Shown: positions 1 through 7,033, counted from the stretch's first letter. The stretch: 13,645 nt of DNA from Chitinophagaceae bacterium UBA1946 (GCA_002336815.1 DDEU01000004.1:221-13865); one strand, 5' to 3'. Translations and numbers: made by a program. Notes: generated by a model not told the origin, from the sequence alone.

Positions 1-254
1 TTCTTTAAAACGTTTCCGTAAATAAGGTATTTGATAATGCGGTCGTAATAGGTTTTCACCGCATCTACGGTGGTATGTGTTTTTACACCCAGTGCATAGG
101 CATGTGCTTCTATCTTTTTCAATTCAGCTGCATCAAAGCCGCCTGTATTTACAATGATGGAATGCACTTCATAGCCCTTCTGTACCGTTAAATACTTTAC
201 ACAATAAGAAGTATCCAGCCCGCCGCTAAAACCCAGTACTACTTTCCTGCTCAT
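1..254 (-). CDS. argG: Argininosuccinate synthase, N-terminal part (runs off the left edge)
   Basis: Argininosuccinate synthase joins citrulline and aspartate using ATP, the penultimate step of arginine biosynthesis in the cytoplasm. Only the first 84 codons are visible. The protein begins MSRKVVLGFSGGLDTSYCVK; residues 9-16 (FSGGLDTS) are the ATP-binding PP-loop of this family. The following stretch (EVHSIIVNTGGFD, then HTTVDAV, then YYDRIIKYLIYGNVLK) matches the Bacteroidota form of ArgG as I remember it. The ATG at 254 lies one base after the stop codon of the upstream GNAT gene, so the two are almost certainly cotranscribed and probably translationally coupled. No promoter of its own is expected. 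The identification is firm; the rest of the gene, and any argC or argD genes that often follow in this phylum, lie outside the window. Confidence 0.95.
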   Translation of the reverse strand, partial: MSRKVVLGFSGGLDTSYCVKYLTVQKGYEVHSIIVNTGGFDAAELKKIEAHAYALGVKTHTTVDAVKTYYDRIIKYLIYGNVLK

Positions 255-255
255 C

Positions 256-1074
256 TTAGTTAAACTTTAATTTGAAAAATAATTTTGCTGCTGCTTTCGC
301 CAGGCTGCTGTCGCCATTGCCTGCATTTTTACGGTTAAAAAAGCGCAATAACCGGCTTTGCCTGATCTGCATCAGGCGTTCATATATTTTTGAATTGTTC
401 CTGAAATCTTCACCTGTTTCTTCCGGCTCACGGTGATCTGCAGGGTCGTACAACATGGCCGTACACATGCAGTTCTTCCTTTCCTTGCTCATGAGGATAT
501 CGTAATTGACACAGCTTTTGCAGCCTGCCCAAAACTCTTCATCATCGGTAAGTTCAGAATAAGTAACCGGTTCATACCCCAGTTCAGAATTGATCTTCAT
601 CACTGCAAGGCCCGTTGTAAGGCCAAATATTTTGGCATCGGGATATTTTTCTTTGGAGAGATCGAAGATCCTTTTCTTGATCTGCTTGGCCACGCCGCTT
701 TTACGAAAGGCCGGGGCCACAATCAAACCGCTGTTGGCTACAAACTTACCGTGCTCCCAGGCTTCTATATAGCAAAAGCCCACCCAACCTCCATCAGGTG
801 TAACAGCGATCACGGCTTTGCCTTCAAGTATTTTTTGCTCTATGTAAGCAGGACTTCTTTTAGCGATGCCGGTTCCCCTTGCTTTGGCAGAAGATTCCAT
901 CTCGTCTGTAATAGGTGCAGCATACTGAATGTCGCCAATATTGGCAACCCTTATAATGATATTATTGGTTTCCACTGATGATTTGTTGAACGGTAGTAAT
1001 GAGAAAACTTGTTGAAAGTCCGGAGCTTTTTTCACTGACAGGGGCAATTCTGAGATTGCTCGGCCTATCAGCAT
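256..1074 (-). CDS. GNAT-family acyltransferase upstream of argG (candidate N-acylglutamate synthase)
   Basis: This is a 272-residue protein with a GNAT fold starting near residue 39 (IIIRVANIGDIQYA). The acyl-CoA-binding turn is at residues 119-131 (VAPAFRKSGVAKQ). A conserved-looking RGTGIAKRSP segment lies at 66-75. Past the core are four cysteines, C185-x2-C188 and C202-x-C204, which could bind a metal, then a Lys/Arg-rich tail (236-272). Only one base separates it from argG. From memory, GNAT proteins at this place in Bacteroidota have been proposed to make N-acetyl- or N-succinylglutamate, the entry to arginine synthesis; that role is inferred here. The ATG at 1074 is the longest start, but the domain begins so late that a GTG at 975 (codon 34) is a real alternative. 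The family call is firm and the substrate uncertain. Confidence 0.85.
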   Translation of the reverse strand: MLIGRAISELPLSVKKAPDFQQVFSLLPFNKSSVETNNIIIRVANIGDIQYAAPITDEMESSAKARGTGIAKRSPAYIEQKILEGKAVIAVTPDGGWVGFCYIEAWEHGKFVANSGLIVAPAFRKSGVAKQIKKRIFDLSKEKYPDAKIFGLTTGLAVMKINSELGYEPVTYSELTDDEEFWAGCKSCVNYDILMSKERKNCMCTAMLYDPADHREPEETGEDFRNNSKIYERLMQIRQSRLLRFFNRKNAGNGDSSLAKAAAKLFFKLKFN

Positions 1075-1202
1075 CGAGGACTACGTCGGGGGCAGTTAGC
1101 AGGCACATTCACAACAACGCAGGCAGTAGGTTGCAGCCTGCAGTTAATGTTGATATGTAAACTTTGTTGCTTCACTTCTTATATCATTTGATCTTGAAGA
1201 CG

Positions 1203-1235
1203 CAAAAATAAATTTATTTTCAATACCGTGGTCAA
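1203..1235 (-). promoter_or_regulatory. Predicted Bacteroidota promoter for the GNAT-argG unit, overlapped by a palindrome
   Basis: On the minus strand 1210-1203 reads TATTTTTG, an exact match to the Bacteroidota -7 element TAnnTTTG. A TTG that could serve as the -33 element lies at 1235-1233, 22 bases upstream. Transcription would begin near 1197, leaving a leader of about 120 bases. A perfect 16-base palindrome, AAAATAAATTTATTTT (1205-1220), covers most of the -7 element and could be a repressor operator. It does not fit the E. coli ArgR box well, so the regulator is unknown. Confidence 0.45.
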
Positions 1236-1429
1236 TTTTTTTACTCCATTGGTTTGATATGCTATTAAATCTTTGTTAAGAGGGCAACAATCAGCAACCG
1301 CAATTGCAAAAATTGGCGTACGATTTACATCGCTGCCAACTCCTTAAAAAACGCTTATTACTACTACCGGGTGAAACTGAAAAGATATTTACTGCAAAAA
1401 AAAGATGCCCGAATTTCCCTCCATTTAAG

Positions 1430-1459
1430 TTGCATTTTTAAACAACCCATTGTATTTTG
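1430..1459 (+). promoter_or_regulatory. Possible promoter of the DUF1579 lipoprotein gene
   Basis: TATTTTGG (1453-1460) is one mismatch from TAnnTTTG, and a TTG at 1430-1432 lies 20 bases upstream, a plausible -33 distance. Transcription would start near 1466, leaving a leader of about ten A-rich bases before the ATG at 1475. The motif is imperfect. Confidence 0.3.
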
Positions 1460-1474
1460 GCAAAAAATATTATT

Positions 1475-2137
1475 ATGAAACGTATTGCTATTGCCTTGTG
1501 CACAACCTGTATTTTATTTGCCTGCAACAACGGAACGGATTCCGCTGCAAAAACAGAAGAAAAAAAGATGGATTCAACGGTAAAAGAATCCCAACCCAAA
1601 AATGGAGAATGGATCCCTGTAGATTCTGCCACTGCCATGAAAACAATGATGGACATGGGAACTCCCGGACCTGAACATGCCATGCTTGCAAAATTTGATG
1701 GCAGGTGGAATGCTGAAACCACCATGTGGATGGCCGATGGAGCACCGCCGATGGTTAGTAAGAACAATAGCGCCACTTATAAAATGATCATGGGTGGCCG
1801 CTACCAGCAAACCAGTTTTAAAGGAGACATGATGGGTATGCCCTATGAAGGTGCTGGCATCACCGGATATGATAAAGCCAAAAAAGTATTTTTTACCAGT
1901 TGGATGGATAACATGAGCACCATGGTGATGAATATGGAAGGCACCTGGGATGAGGCCAGCAAGTCGATCACTTTTACCGGGAAAATGCTATGCCCTGCCA
2001 ATGGACAAATGTGTGACATGAAAGAAGTAACAAAAATGATGGATAACAATACACAGGTGATGGAAATGTATGGACCTGATATGAAGACCGGCAAGATGTA
2101 TAAGAATATGGAGATCAAATTTACAAGAAGTAAATAA
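1475..2137 (+). CDS. Met-rich DUF1579-family lipoprotein
   Basis: A 220-residue predicted lipoprotein. The start at 1475 gives MKRIAIALCTTCILFAC, a signal peptide with lipobox LFAC and modified cysteine C17; an in-frame TTG at 1457 would add six residues and is less likely. Residues 18-45 are a low-complexity Lys/Glu/Ser linker. Residues 66-217 match the DUF1579 pattern: EHAMLAKFDGRWNAE, then YKMIMGGRYQ, then YEGAGITGYDKAKKVFFTSW, then a C-terminal beta-rich half. The family's function is not established. The protein is unusually rich in methionine, 30 of 220 residues, and has two further cysteines (C173, C180). It stands alone, divergent from GNAT-argG, and ends 30 bases before a strong hairpin terminator. 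Localisation to a membrane facing the periplasm or exterior is inferred from the lipobox. Confidence 0.88.
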   Translation: MKRIAIALCTTCILFACNNGTDSAAKTEEKKMDSTVKESQPKNGEWIPVDSATAMKTMMDMGTPGPEHAMLAKFDGRWNAETTMWMADGAPPMVSKNNSATYKMIMGGRYQQTSFKGDMMGMPYEGAGITGYDKAKKVFFTSWMDNMSTMVMNMEGTWDEASKSITFTGKMLCPANGQMCDMKEVTKMMDNNTQVMEMYGPDMKTGKMYKNMEIKFTRSK

Positions 2138-2167
2138 ACAGCGACTTCAACCCCGGGAGGCTGTTGC

Positions 2168-2223
2168 AAAAAAAGAAATCTGTCACATTGAGTATATCGA
2201 AATGTTTTCAGATTTCTTTTTTT
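2168..2223. terminator. Bidirectional intrinsic terminator with repeat-like loop
   Basis: A perfect 15-bp inverted repeat, AAAAAAAGAAATCTG at 2168-2182 and CAGATTTCTTTTTTT at 2209-2223, encloses a 26-base loop. Either strand reads as a stem followed by a T tract, so it can end both the plus-strand lipoprotein gene (stop at 2137) and the convergent minus-strand gene (stop at 2299). The loop contains CACATTGAG and TCGAAATG, which themselves can form a short inner ACATT/AATGT stem. Confidence 0.8.
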
Positions 2224-2298
2224 ATTCATTGTATATTTTACCAGGCTGAAATGACAATCAATAGAATCCTTAGACAGCCTTACTCATTCAAACCATCA

Positions 2299-3378
2299 TC
2301 AATGCTTATCAACAGGTGTTGGATTACGGACAAACCGGATGCTGGCGCTGCTTTGTTCACTGCTCTCCAGTCTTTCGCCATACCGGTTCCCGTCTACAAT
2401 GGCAACCATGTAAGAAGTATTGGGAGGAATGGAACCGAGGTTTTCCGCTACCATCACCAAATCATTCGTTTGCTGCAGTTGTGTAACTGCCAATTTGATA
2501 ACATGCGCTTTTTCTGTGAGCCGGATATGCTGGGCGATCAATTGACCATTGAGGAAGATTGAAATGGAATCACCATCCACTTCTGCATTGTCGTAAAACT
2601 GCAACTCGATCGAATCGCCGGCTACCGGTATTTCTTTCAGCATCACCTTACTGCGGGTCTCAAATTTTTCTTTGATGGTTAAGGGTGCAACTGCTGTTAC
2701 AGGATCTTTTACTTTTTCAATGACCGGTTTTGCTGCCGGCTCTTTTTTGGCGGCGATGGTGGGCAGCACAACTGGTGGTTTGGCAACAACAGCAGCCGTT
2801 GATTCTTTTGTTGGCGCAACCGATACAGGTAAAACTGCAGGAATGGGTTTTATAAAAGCAATTTTTCCAACACTGTCGATCAGGTAAGGATCGTTGGCAC
2901 CAACGGTATAATTGTCAATGATAAAATCCCATTCATCTTTAAAAAGATGGGTAGTTGATTTTTGCAGGTCAACTGGTCCCGTCGCTTCGTCTTCCTTTTC
3001 TTTTAAAGCTGCTTTGCCGTTCAGGAACATCCTATTGTTGCCGGGACAATTAAAATCAGCCGTTGAAATGTGTGGCTTTGCCGGCAAACCGCTGAAAAGA
3101 CGGCTGCCTGTTTTTTCATCGATCAACTCATCATCCCACCATACTACACTGTTATCAGTGGCATCAAAATATCCCCTGATGCTGTAGCGCCGGTAATTAG
3201 CTGGTGCATCGTAATAATAACTGGTACCCGTGATGCTGTCGCCATTTTTCACGATCTTCAGTTCCACTTTTTTGCGATCGATCTTGCCTTTCCAGTAACC
3301 GGTGAGCTGCTGTGCGGTTGCACGGGAGCATACTCCCAGCAGCAACAATAACAGGCAATAAAAGGGATGGTTCCTCAA
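2299..3378 (-). CDS. Secreted two-domain protein of unknown function
   Basis: A 359-residue protein I do not recognise as a named family. Residues 1-23 form a signal peptide (CLLLLLLGVCSRATAQQ). Residues 25-125 are a beta-rich domain with alternating short strands (TGYWKGKID, VELKIVKNGDSITGTSYYY, RRYSIRGYFD), resembling a lipocalin-like barrel. Residues 178-235 are a Pro/Ala/Val/Lys-rich linker. Residues 245-351 form a second beta domain with conserved-looking VDGDSISIFLNGQ, AHVIKLAV and NTSYMVAIVDGNRYGERLESS segments, a pattern seen in exported Bacteroidota proteins. The start is a TTG at 3378, since no in-frame ATG precedes the signal peptide. It converges on the lipoprotein gene and shares its terminator. 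Its own promoter is not evident. An extracytoplasmic location is well supported; the role is unknown. Confidence 0.8.
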   Translation of the reverse strand: MRNHPFYCLLLLLLGVCSRATAQQLTGYWKGKIDRKKVELKIVKNGDSITGTSYYYDAPANYRRYSIRGYFDATDNSVVWWDDELIDEKTGSRLFSGLPAKPHISTADFNCPGNNRMFLNGKAALKEKEDEATGPVDLQKSTTHLFKDEWDFIIDNYTVGANDPYLIDSVGKIAFIKPIPAVLPVSVAPTKESTAAVVAKPPVVLPTIAAKKEPAAKPVIEKVKDPVTAVAPLTIKEKFETRSKVMLKEIPVAGDSIELQFYDNAEVDGDSISIFLNGQLIAQHIRLTEKAHVIKLAVTQLQQTNDLVMVAENLGSIPPNTSYMVAIVDGNRYGERLESSEQSSASIRFVRNPTPVDKH

Positions 3379-3583
3379 GTTCAGATAAGATTTTTATTGA
3401 TTGAATGATTGGGTAAAAATAGACAATGCCCCGGTTCATTATCCTACCAGAACGTTAATATTGCAGTGCTGATGAATTGAGGCGAATAAAAAATTACAGG
3501 ATTACAGCGTACACTCATCCAGGTTGCAGACCCGGCGATGATATGCAGAAAGTTCAGGGAAGTGCTTCAATAAAAACCAGGCG

Positions 3584-5077
3584 CTACAGTACCCATCTCT
3601 CCAATTCATCGGCGATCTTACGGTCGTTGCTGAGACGGGGCACTTTATTTTGTCCGCCCAGCTTTCCGATGCTCTTCATATAATCAATAAAGCCATGTTT
3701 TTTTACCGGGGCTATCTGCAGCCTTTGTAAAATATTCCCGGCAATAAGGTCATCGTAGTACACATTTTTTTTACGGAGATTGTCATCGATCTTCCGGGCA
3801 AAAGCAGCCATATCGGCTGGTGTATTTTCAAATTCTACAAACCACTGGTGATAACTCTTTCCTTTGTCCTGTGTGATCATCGGGGCCACCGTAAATTCGG
3901 TAATGTGAATATTTTCTTCCTCAGCAGCTTTGAGCAGGGAGGCTTCTACTTCTTCCACGATCACGTGTTCACCAAAAGCAGAGATATAATGTTTGGTGCG
4001 GCCACTTACAATTATGCGGTAAGGGTCGGTACTTACAAATTTTACGGTATCACCAATATTGTATGCCCAAAGCCCGGCATTGTTACTGATGATGAGTGCA
4101 TAATTTTCTCCCAGTTTTACATCTTTGAGGGAAAGCCTTGTTGGCCGTTCATTGAAAATTTCTGCGGCAGGAACGAATTCAAAAAATATCCCGCTGTTGG
4201 TATTAAGCAATAAACCTTCCGCCTCCTGCGAATCCTGGAAAGCAAAAAAACCTTCACTGGCAGGGAACAGTTCGATCGTATCAACTTTGCGGCCGATGCT
4301 TTCCATCAGTTTGGCCTTGTAAGGTTCAAAGTTAACGCCCCCCTGCACCATCACGCTAAAACCAGGGAACAACTCTCCTACTTTTTTGCCGCTCTTTTCC
4401 TGCAGCCTGTCAAAATACATTTGCATCCACGGCGGTATGCCGCTGATCAGCGTCATGTTTTGGGTCATCGTTTCTTCAACGATCTTATCCAGCTTTTCTT
4501 CCCACTCCTCGATGCAGTTGGTTTCGTAGCTGGGTAGTTGATTGGCCCGTAAATATTTCGGCACGTGGTGATTTACAATGCCGCTCAACCTGCCGGTAGG
4601 CACCCCACCAATTCTCTCCAATTCGGGTGATCCGCTTAAAAAAATCAGTTTGCCATCTGCAAATTTGGTATTGCCGGTTTCGGCCATGTAGCACAACAGC
4701 GCATTGCGGGCCGTGTTGATGTGATTGCCGATCGAATCTTTTGAAATGGGAATATATTTTACACCGCTGGTGGTGCCGCTTGTTTTGGCAAAATAAATAG
4801 GCTGCCCTTTCCACAGCACATTGTGCTTTCCTTCTTTTATCCTGTTGATGTAAGGCTTGAAAGCTTCATAATCACGAATGGGCACCTGCTGTACAAAATC
4901 CTCGTAAGTTTTTATGCTTTCGAACTGGTGGGCTTTACCAAACTCTGTTTTTGCCGCCAGCTTTATCAATTGATTGAAAATGGTTTGCTGATCATGTACA
5001 GCAGTTTCCATTCCCTTCCTGATCTGTTTGTATATATAATTGGCAAATGGTTTTGCCAGGAAAGATTTTATTTTCAT
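3584..5077 (-). CDS. GH3-family acyl-adenylating / amide synthetase-like protein
   Basis: A 497-residue protein spanning the full GH3 family, the adenylate-forming enzymes named after plant auxin-responsive proteins. Plant members activate a carboxylic acid with ATP and join it to an amino acid; the substrate of bacterial homologues is largely unknown. Visible motifs are the phosphate loop TSGTTSG (99-105), EGFFAF after FPAS (271-280) for the adenine region, YNIGDTVKF (339-347) for ribose binding, the hinge segment SGRTKHYISAFGEHV (358-372), and a C-terminal GGQNKVPRL (474-482) whose K478 matches the catalytic lysine position. All motifs appear intact, so an active cytoplasmic enzyme is likely. 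No signal peptide is present. An exact -7 element lies 52 bases upstream. Neighbours give no pathway. Confidence 0.93.
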   Translation of the reverse strand: MKIKSFLAKPFANYIYKQIRKGMETAVHDQQTIFNQLIKLAAKTEFGKAHQFESIKTYEDFVQQVPIRDYEAFKPYINRIKEGKHNVLWKGQPIYFAKTSGTTSGVKYIPISKDSIGNHINTARNALLCYMAETGNTKFADGKLIFLSGSPELERIGGVPTGRLSGIVNHHVPKYLRANQLPSYETNCIEEWEEKLDKIVEETMTQNMTLISGIPPWMQMYFDRLQEKSGKKVGELFPGFSVMVQGGVNFEPYKAKLMESIGRKVDTIELFPASEGFFAFQDSQEAEGLLLNTNSGIFFEFVPAAEIFNERPTRLSLKDVKLGENYALIISNNAGLWAYNIGDTVKFVSTDPYRIIVSGRTKHYISAFGEHVIVEEVEASLLKAAEEENIHITEFTVAPMITQDKGKSYHQWFVEFENTPADMAAFARKIDDNLRKKNVYYDDLIAGNILQRLQIAPVKKHGFIDYMKSIGKLGGQNKVPRLSNDRKIADELERWVL

Positions 5078-5129
5078 GCCTTATCCCCAAAGAAAAAATG
5101 ACCAATCGCCCCAACTGCCGTTATCGCTA

Positions 5130-5157
5130 CAAAAGTAAAGGTAAGTAACCGTATCAA
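5130..5157 (-). promoter_or_regulatory. Predicted promoter of the GH3-family gene
   Basis: On the minus strand 5137-5130 reads TACTTTTG, an exact TAnnTTTG match. A TTG at 5157-5155 lies 17 bases upstream as a candidate -33 element, slightly closer than usual. Transcription would start near 5124, giving a leader of about 46 bases and letting the GH3 gene be expressed independently of the DUF4258 gene upstream. Confidence 0.4.
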
Positions 5158-5179
5158 CTGTTACAATACCATTAAAGTA

Positions 5180-5614
5180 TTAATTGCAATCGCCGCAGGG
5201 CCAGTCCTGGTCCAGGTCAATCACGGTAACGATCACTACATCATCTTTTTTAGGTGCCACCACAATTCTAACCATTTTATCACCGGAGGTTTTGCCGTCC
5301 AGCGGGTATGTTTTTCCCATATCGCTTTCCTGTATCTTATTGGTATTGAGCCGGCCGGTTTCCAGTATCTCTTTCACTTCATTCTCCGTAATATGGCGGC
5401 ACTCCAGCCTGCATTTGGCATGTTTGGTATAAATGATCTTTGCAGGATGACGGTTAAAGCCCTCGCTGCTGCTGGTATTATTGCCCGGTTGTACGGCATC
5501 GGTGGTTACCCGAACGGTTTCAGAATGGTTGGCGCCACGCTGATGATTTTTTACGTAAAAAAGCAGCAATGCCGCTGCCAGCAAAACAATATAGGGAGTG
5601 TATTTTTTGGACAT
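5180..5614 (-). CDS. Membrane-anchored DUF4258 protein
   Basis: A 144-residue protein when started at the ATG at 5614 (MSKKYTPYIVLLAAALLLFY). The frame extends upstream to 5734, but those 40 residues are not domain-like and would place the hydrophobic segment internally. Residues 6-21 form one transmembrane or uncleaved signal segment, 25-57 a polar linker, and 62-136 the DUF4258 domain, with its HAKCRLECRHITENEVKEIL helix followed by beta strands (KMVRIVVAP, DVVIVTVIDL). It ends CGDCN, a CxxC pair (C140, C143). DUF4258 has no established function; its general shape recalls small RelE-like proteins, which is only an analogy. It diverges from mtaB and lies 102 bases upstream of the GH3 gene. 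A weak CGAAAATA match at 5629-5636 may be its -7 element. Confidence 0.8.
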   Translation of the reverse strand: MSKKYTPYIVLLAAALLLFYVKNHQRGANHSETVRVTTDAVQPGNNTSSSEGFNRHPAKIIYTKHAKCRLECRHITENEVKEILETGRLNTNKIQESDMGKTYPLDGKTSGDKMVRIVVAPKKDDVVIVTVIDLDQDWPCGDCN

Positions 5615-5750
5615 GGCCCTTTTTTTTGCGAAAATAACTGAAATGGCGCTTAAGCAGTCGCTTTTTTGATGGGCAGTTTGTACTTCCATAAAATTCCCCA
5701 TTGCATAAATCCCCGGTCTTTTAAAGCGGGCCAATTTAGCCGCAGCTATA

Positions 5751-5758
5751 TATCTTTG
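5751..5758 (+). promoter_or_regulatory. Predicted -7 promoter element of mtaB
   Basis: TATCTTTG exactly matches TAnnTTTG. Only six bases separate it from the mtaB ATG at 5765, so transcription would begin at or next to the start codon, giving a leaderless or nearly leaderless mRNA. No good -33 TTTG is visible at the expected distance. Confidence 0.5.
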
Positions 5759-5764
5759 CCCTTT

Positions 5765-7033
5765 ATGAAAAAATCGGTAGCGCTACATACACTGGGTTGT
5801 AAACTTAATTTTTCTGAAACCTCCACCCTTGGCAGGTTGCTGGAAAATGATGGTTTTGAAAAAAAAGAATTTGATGAAGTGGCAGATGTGTATGTGATCA
5901 ACACCTGCTCGGTAACTGAAAACGCCGATAAGGAATGCCGCATGCTGGTGCGCCGCATCCAGCGCAAAGCCCCTGATGCCATGGTGGTGATCACCGGTTG
6001 TTATGCACAGCTCAAACCAACAGAAATTGCTGACATACCTGGTGTGGATCTTGTACTGGGTGCGGCCGAAAAATTCAATATTGCCCAGCATTTAAAAGAG
6101 ATCACCAAGGGCGACAGTGCAAAGATCTGCAGTTGCGATATTGAAGATGTGAACATTTTTACCGCCTCCCATTCCATCAACGACCGGACGAGAACTTTTT
6201 TGAAAGTACAGGATGGATGTGATTACAACTGCTCTTTTTGTACCATCCCCCTGGCAAGGGGCAAAAGCCGCAGCGATAGTATTGAGAACGTGGTGAACAT
6301 GGTAAAAGACGTTGCAGGAAAAGGACCCAAAGAGATCATACTGACTGGCATAAACCTGGGAGATTTTGGAAAAGGGATGCAGGGTGGTAAGAAAAAAGAA
6401 GAGAACTTTTTTGACCTGGTAAAAGCACTGGATGAAGTGGAGGGAATAGAACGTTACCGCATCTCTTCCATCGAACCCAACCTGCTTACGAATGAGATCA
6501 TTGAATTTGTGAGCAACAGTAAAAAATTCATGCCGCATTTTCACATTCCCCTGCAAAGTGGCAGCAATACGATCCTTGGCGCCATGAAACGCCGTTACAA
6601 GGCAGAACTCTATGCCGAAAGAGTGGGTTTGATCAAAACCATGATGCCGCATTGCTGCGTAGGTGTAGATGTGATCGTTGGTTTTCCGGGAGAAACAGAA
6701 CAGCATTTTAAAGAAACAGTAGATTTTCTCACCGGGATGGACATATCTTACCTGCATGTTTTCACTTATTCAGAAAGAGCGAATACCCATGCAGCAAATT
6801 TAACGCCGGTGGTGCCTATGCACGTAAGAAGCGAAAGAAACAAAATACTGAGGAACCTGAGTTACCAGAAAATGCAATATTTTACAGCTCAGCATATCGG
6901 CCAGGAAAGAAAAGTACTTTTTGAAATAGCAAACAGGAACGGGATGATGGAAGGTTATACGGATAACTATATTAAAATCGCCACGCCGTTTAACAAGGCA
7001 TGGGAAAACAACATTATACCATGGAAGATCTAA
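5765..7033 (+). CDS. mtaB: tRNA (t6A37) methylthiotransferase MtaB
   Basis: A 422-residue radical-SAM enzyme of the MiaB/MtaB class. It converts t6A at position 37 of tRNAs reading ANN codons to ms2t6A. The N-terminal domain holds the three ligands of the auxiliary iron-sulfur cluster: C12 (HTLGCKLNFSE), C48 (VINTCSVT) and C79 (ITGCYAQ). The radical-SAM cluster motif is C152-x3-C156-x2-C159 (GCDYNCSFCT). GFPGET follows at 307-311, and a short TRAM-like region occupies about 376-422. The GCKLNFSET start is that of MtaB rather than MiaB or RimO. The ATG at 5765 is chosen because the family begins here; upstream in-frame codons to 5666 are not conserved-looking. The TRAM end is slightly shorter than I expect. 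The 3' end overlaps the next gene by 13 bases. Confidence 0.95.
   Translation: MKKSVALHTLGCKLNFSETSTLGRLLENDGFEKKEFDEVADVYVINTCSVTENADKECRMLVRRIQRKAPDAMVVITGCYAQLKPTEIADIPGVDLVLGAAEKFNIAQHLKEITKGDSAKICSCDIEDVNIFTASHSINDRTRTFLKVQDGCDYNCSFCTIPLARGKSRSDSIENVVNMVKDVAGKGPKEIILTGINLGDFGKGMQGGKKKEENFFDLVKALDEVEGIERYRISSIEPNLLTNEIIEFVSNSKKFMPHFHIPLQSGSNTILGAMKRRYKAELYAERVGLIKTMMPHCCVGVDVIVGFPGETEQHFKETVDFLTGMDISYLHVFTYSERANTHAANLTPVVPMHVRSERNKILRNLSYQKMQYFTAQHIGQERKVLFEIANRNGMMEGYTDNYIKIATPFNKAWENNIIPWKI

Larger units (their letters stand above)
1075..1474. other. Intergenic promoter/leader region between the divergent GNAT-argG and DUF1579 genes
   Basis: Four hundred bases without a convincing gene. 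The left part (1075-1200) would be the 5' leader of the GNAT-argG transcript and is richer in G+C than the centre; it contains a short GCAGGC/GCCTGC inverted repeat (1119-1124 and 1136-1141). The centre holds an exact minus-strand -7 element inside a perfect AT palindrome (1203-1220). The right part (1260-1440) shows nothing I recognise. A possible plus-strand promoter for the DUF1579 gene sits at 1430-1459. Confidence 0.6.

Noticed and set aside
1119..1141. GCAGGC/GCCTGC inverted repeat in the GNAT leader as a riboswitch or attenuator
   Set aside because: It has a 6-bp stem with an 11-base loop, no competing structure and no known riboswitch core.
5615..5734. Upstream extension of the DUF4258 frame by 40 residues
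   Set aside because: It would bury the membrane segment and overlaps the divergent mtaB upstream region; the ATG at 5614 gives a normal signal anchor.
5666..5764. Upstream in-frame extension of mtaB by 33 codons
   Set aside because: The family start and the -7 element both place the start at 5765; the extension overlaps the promoter.
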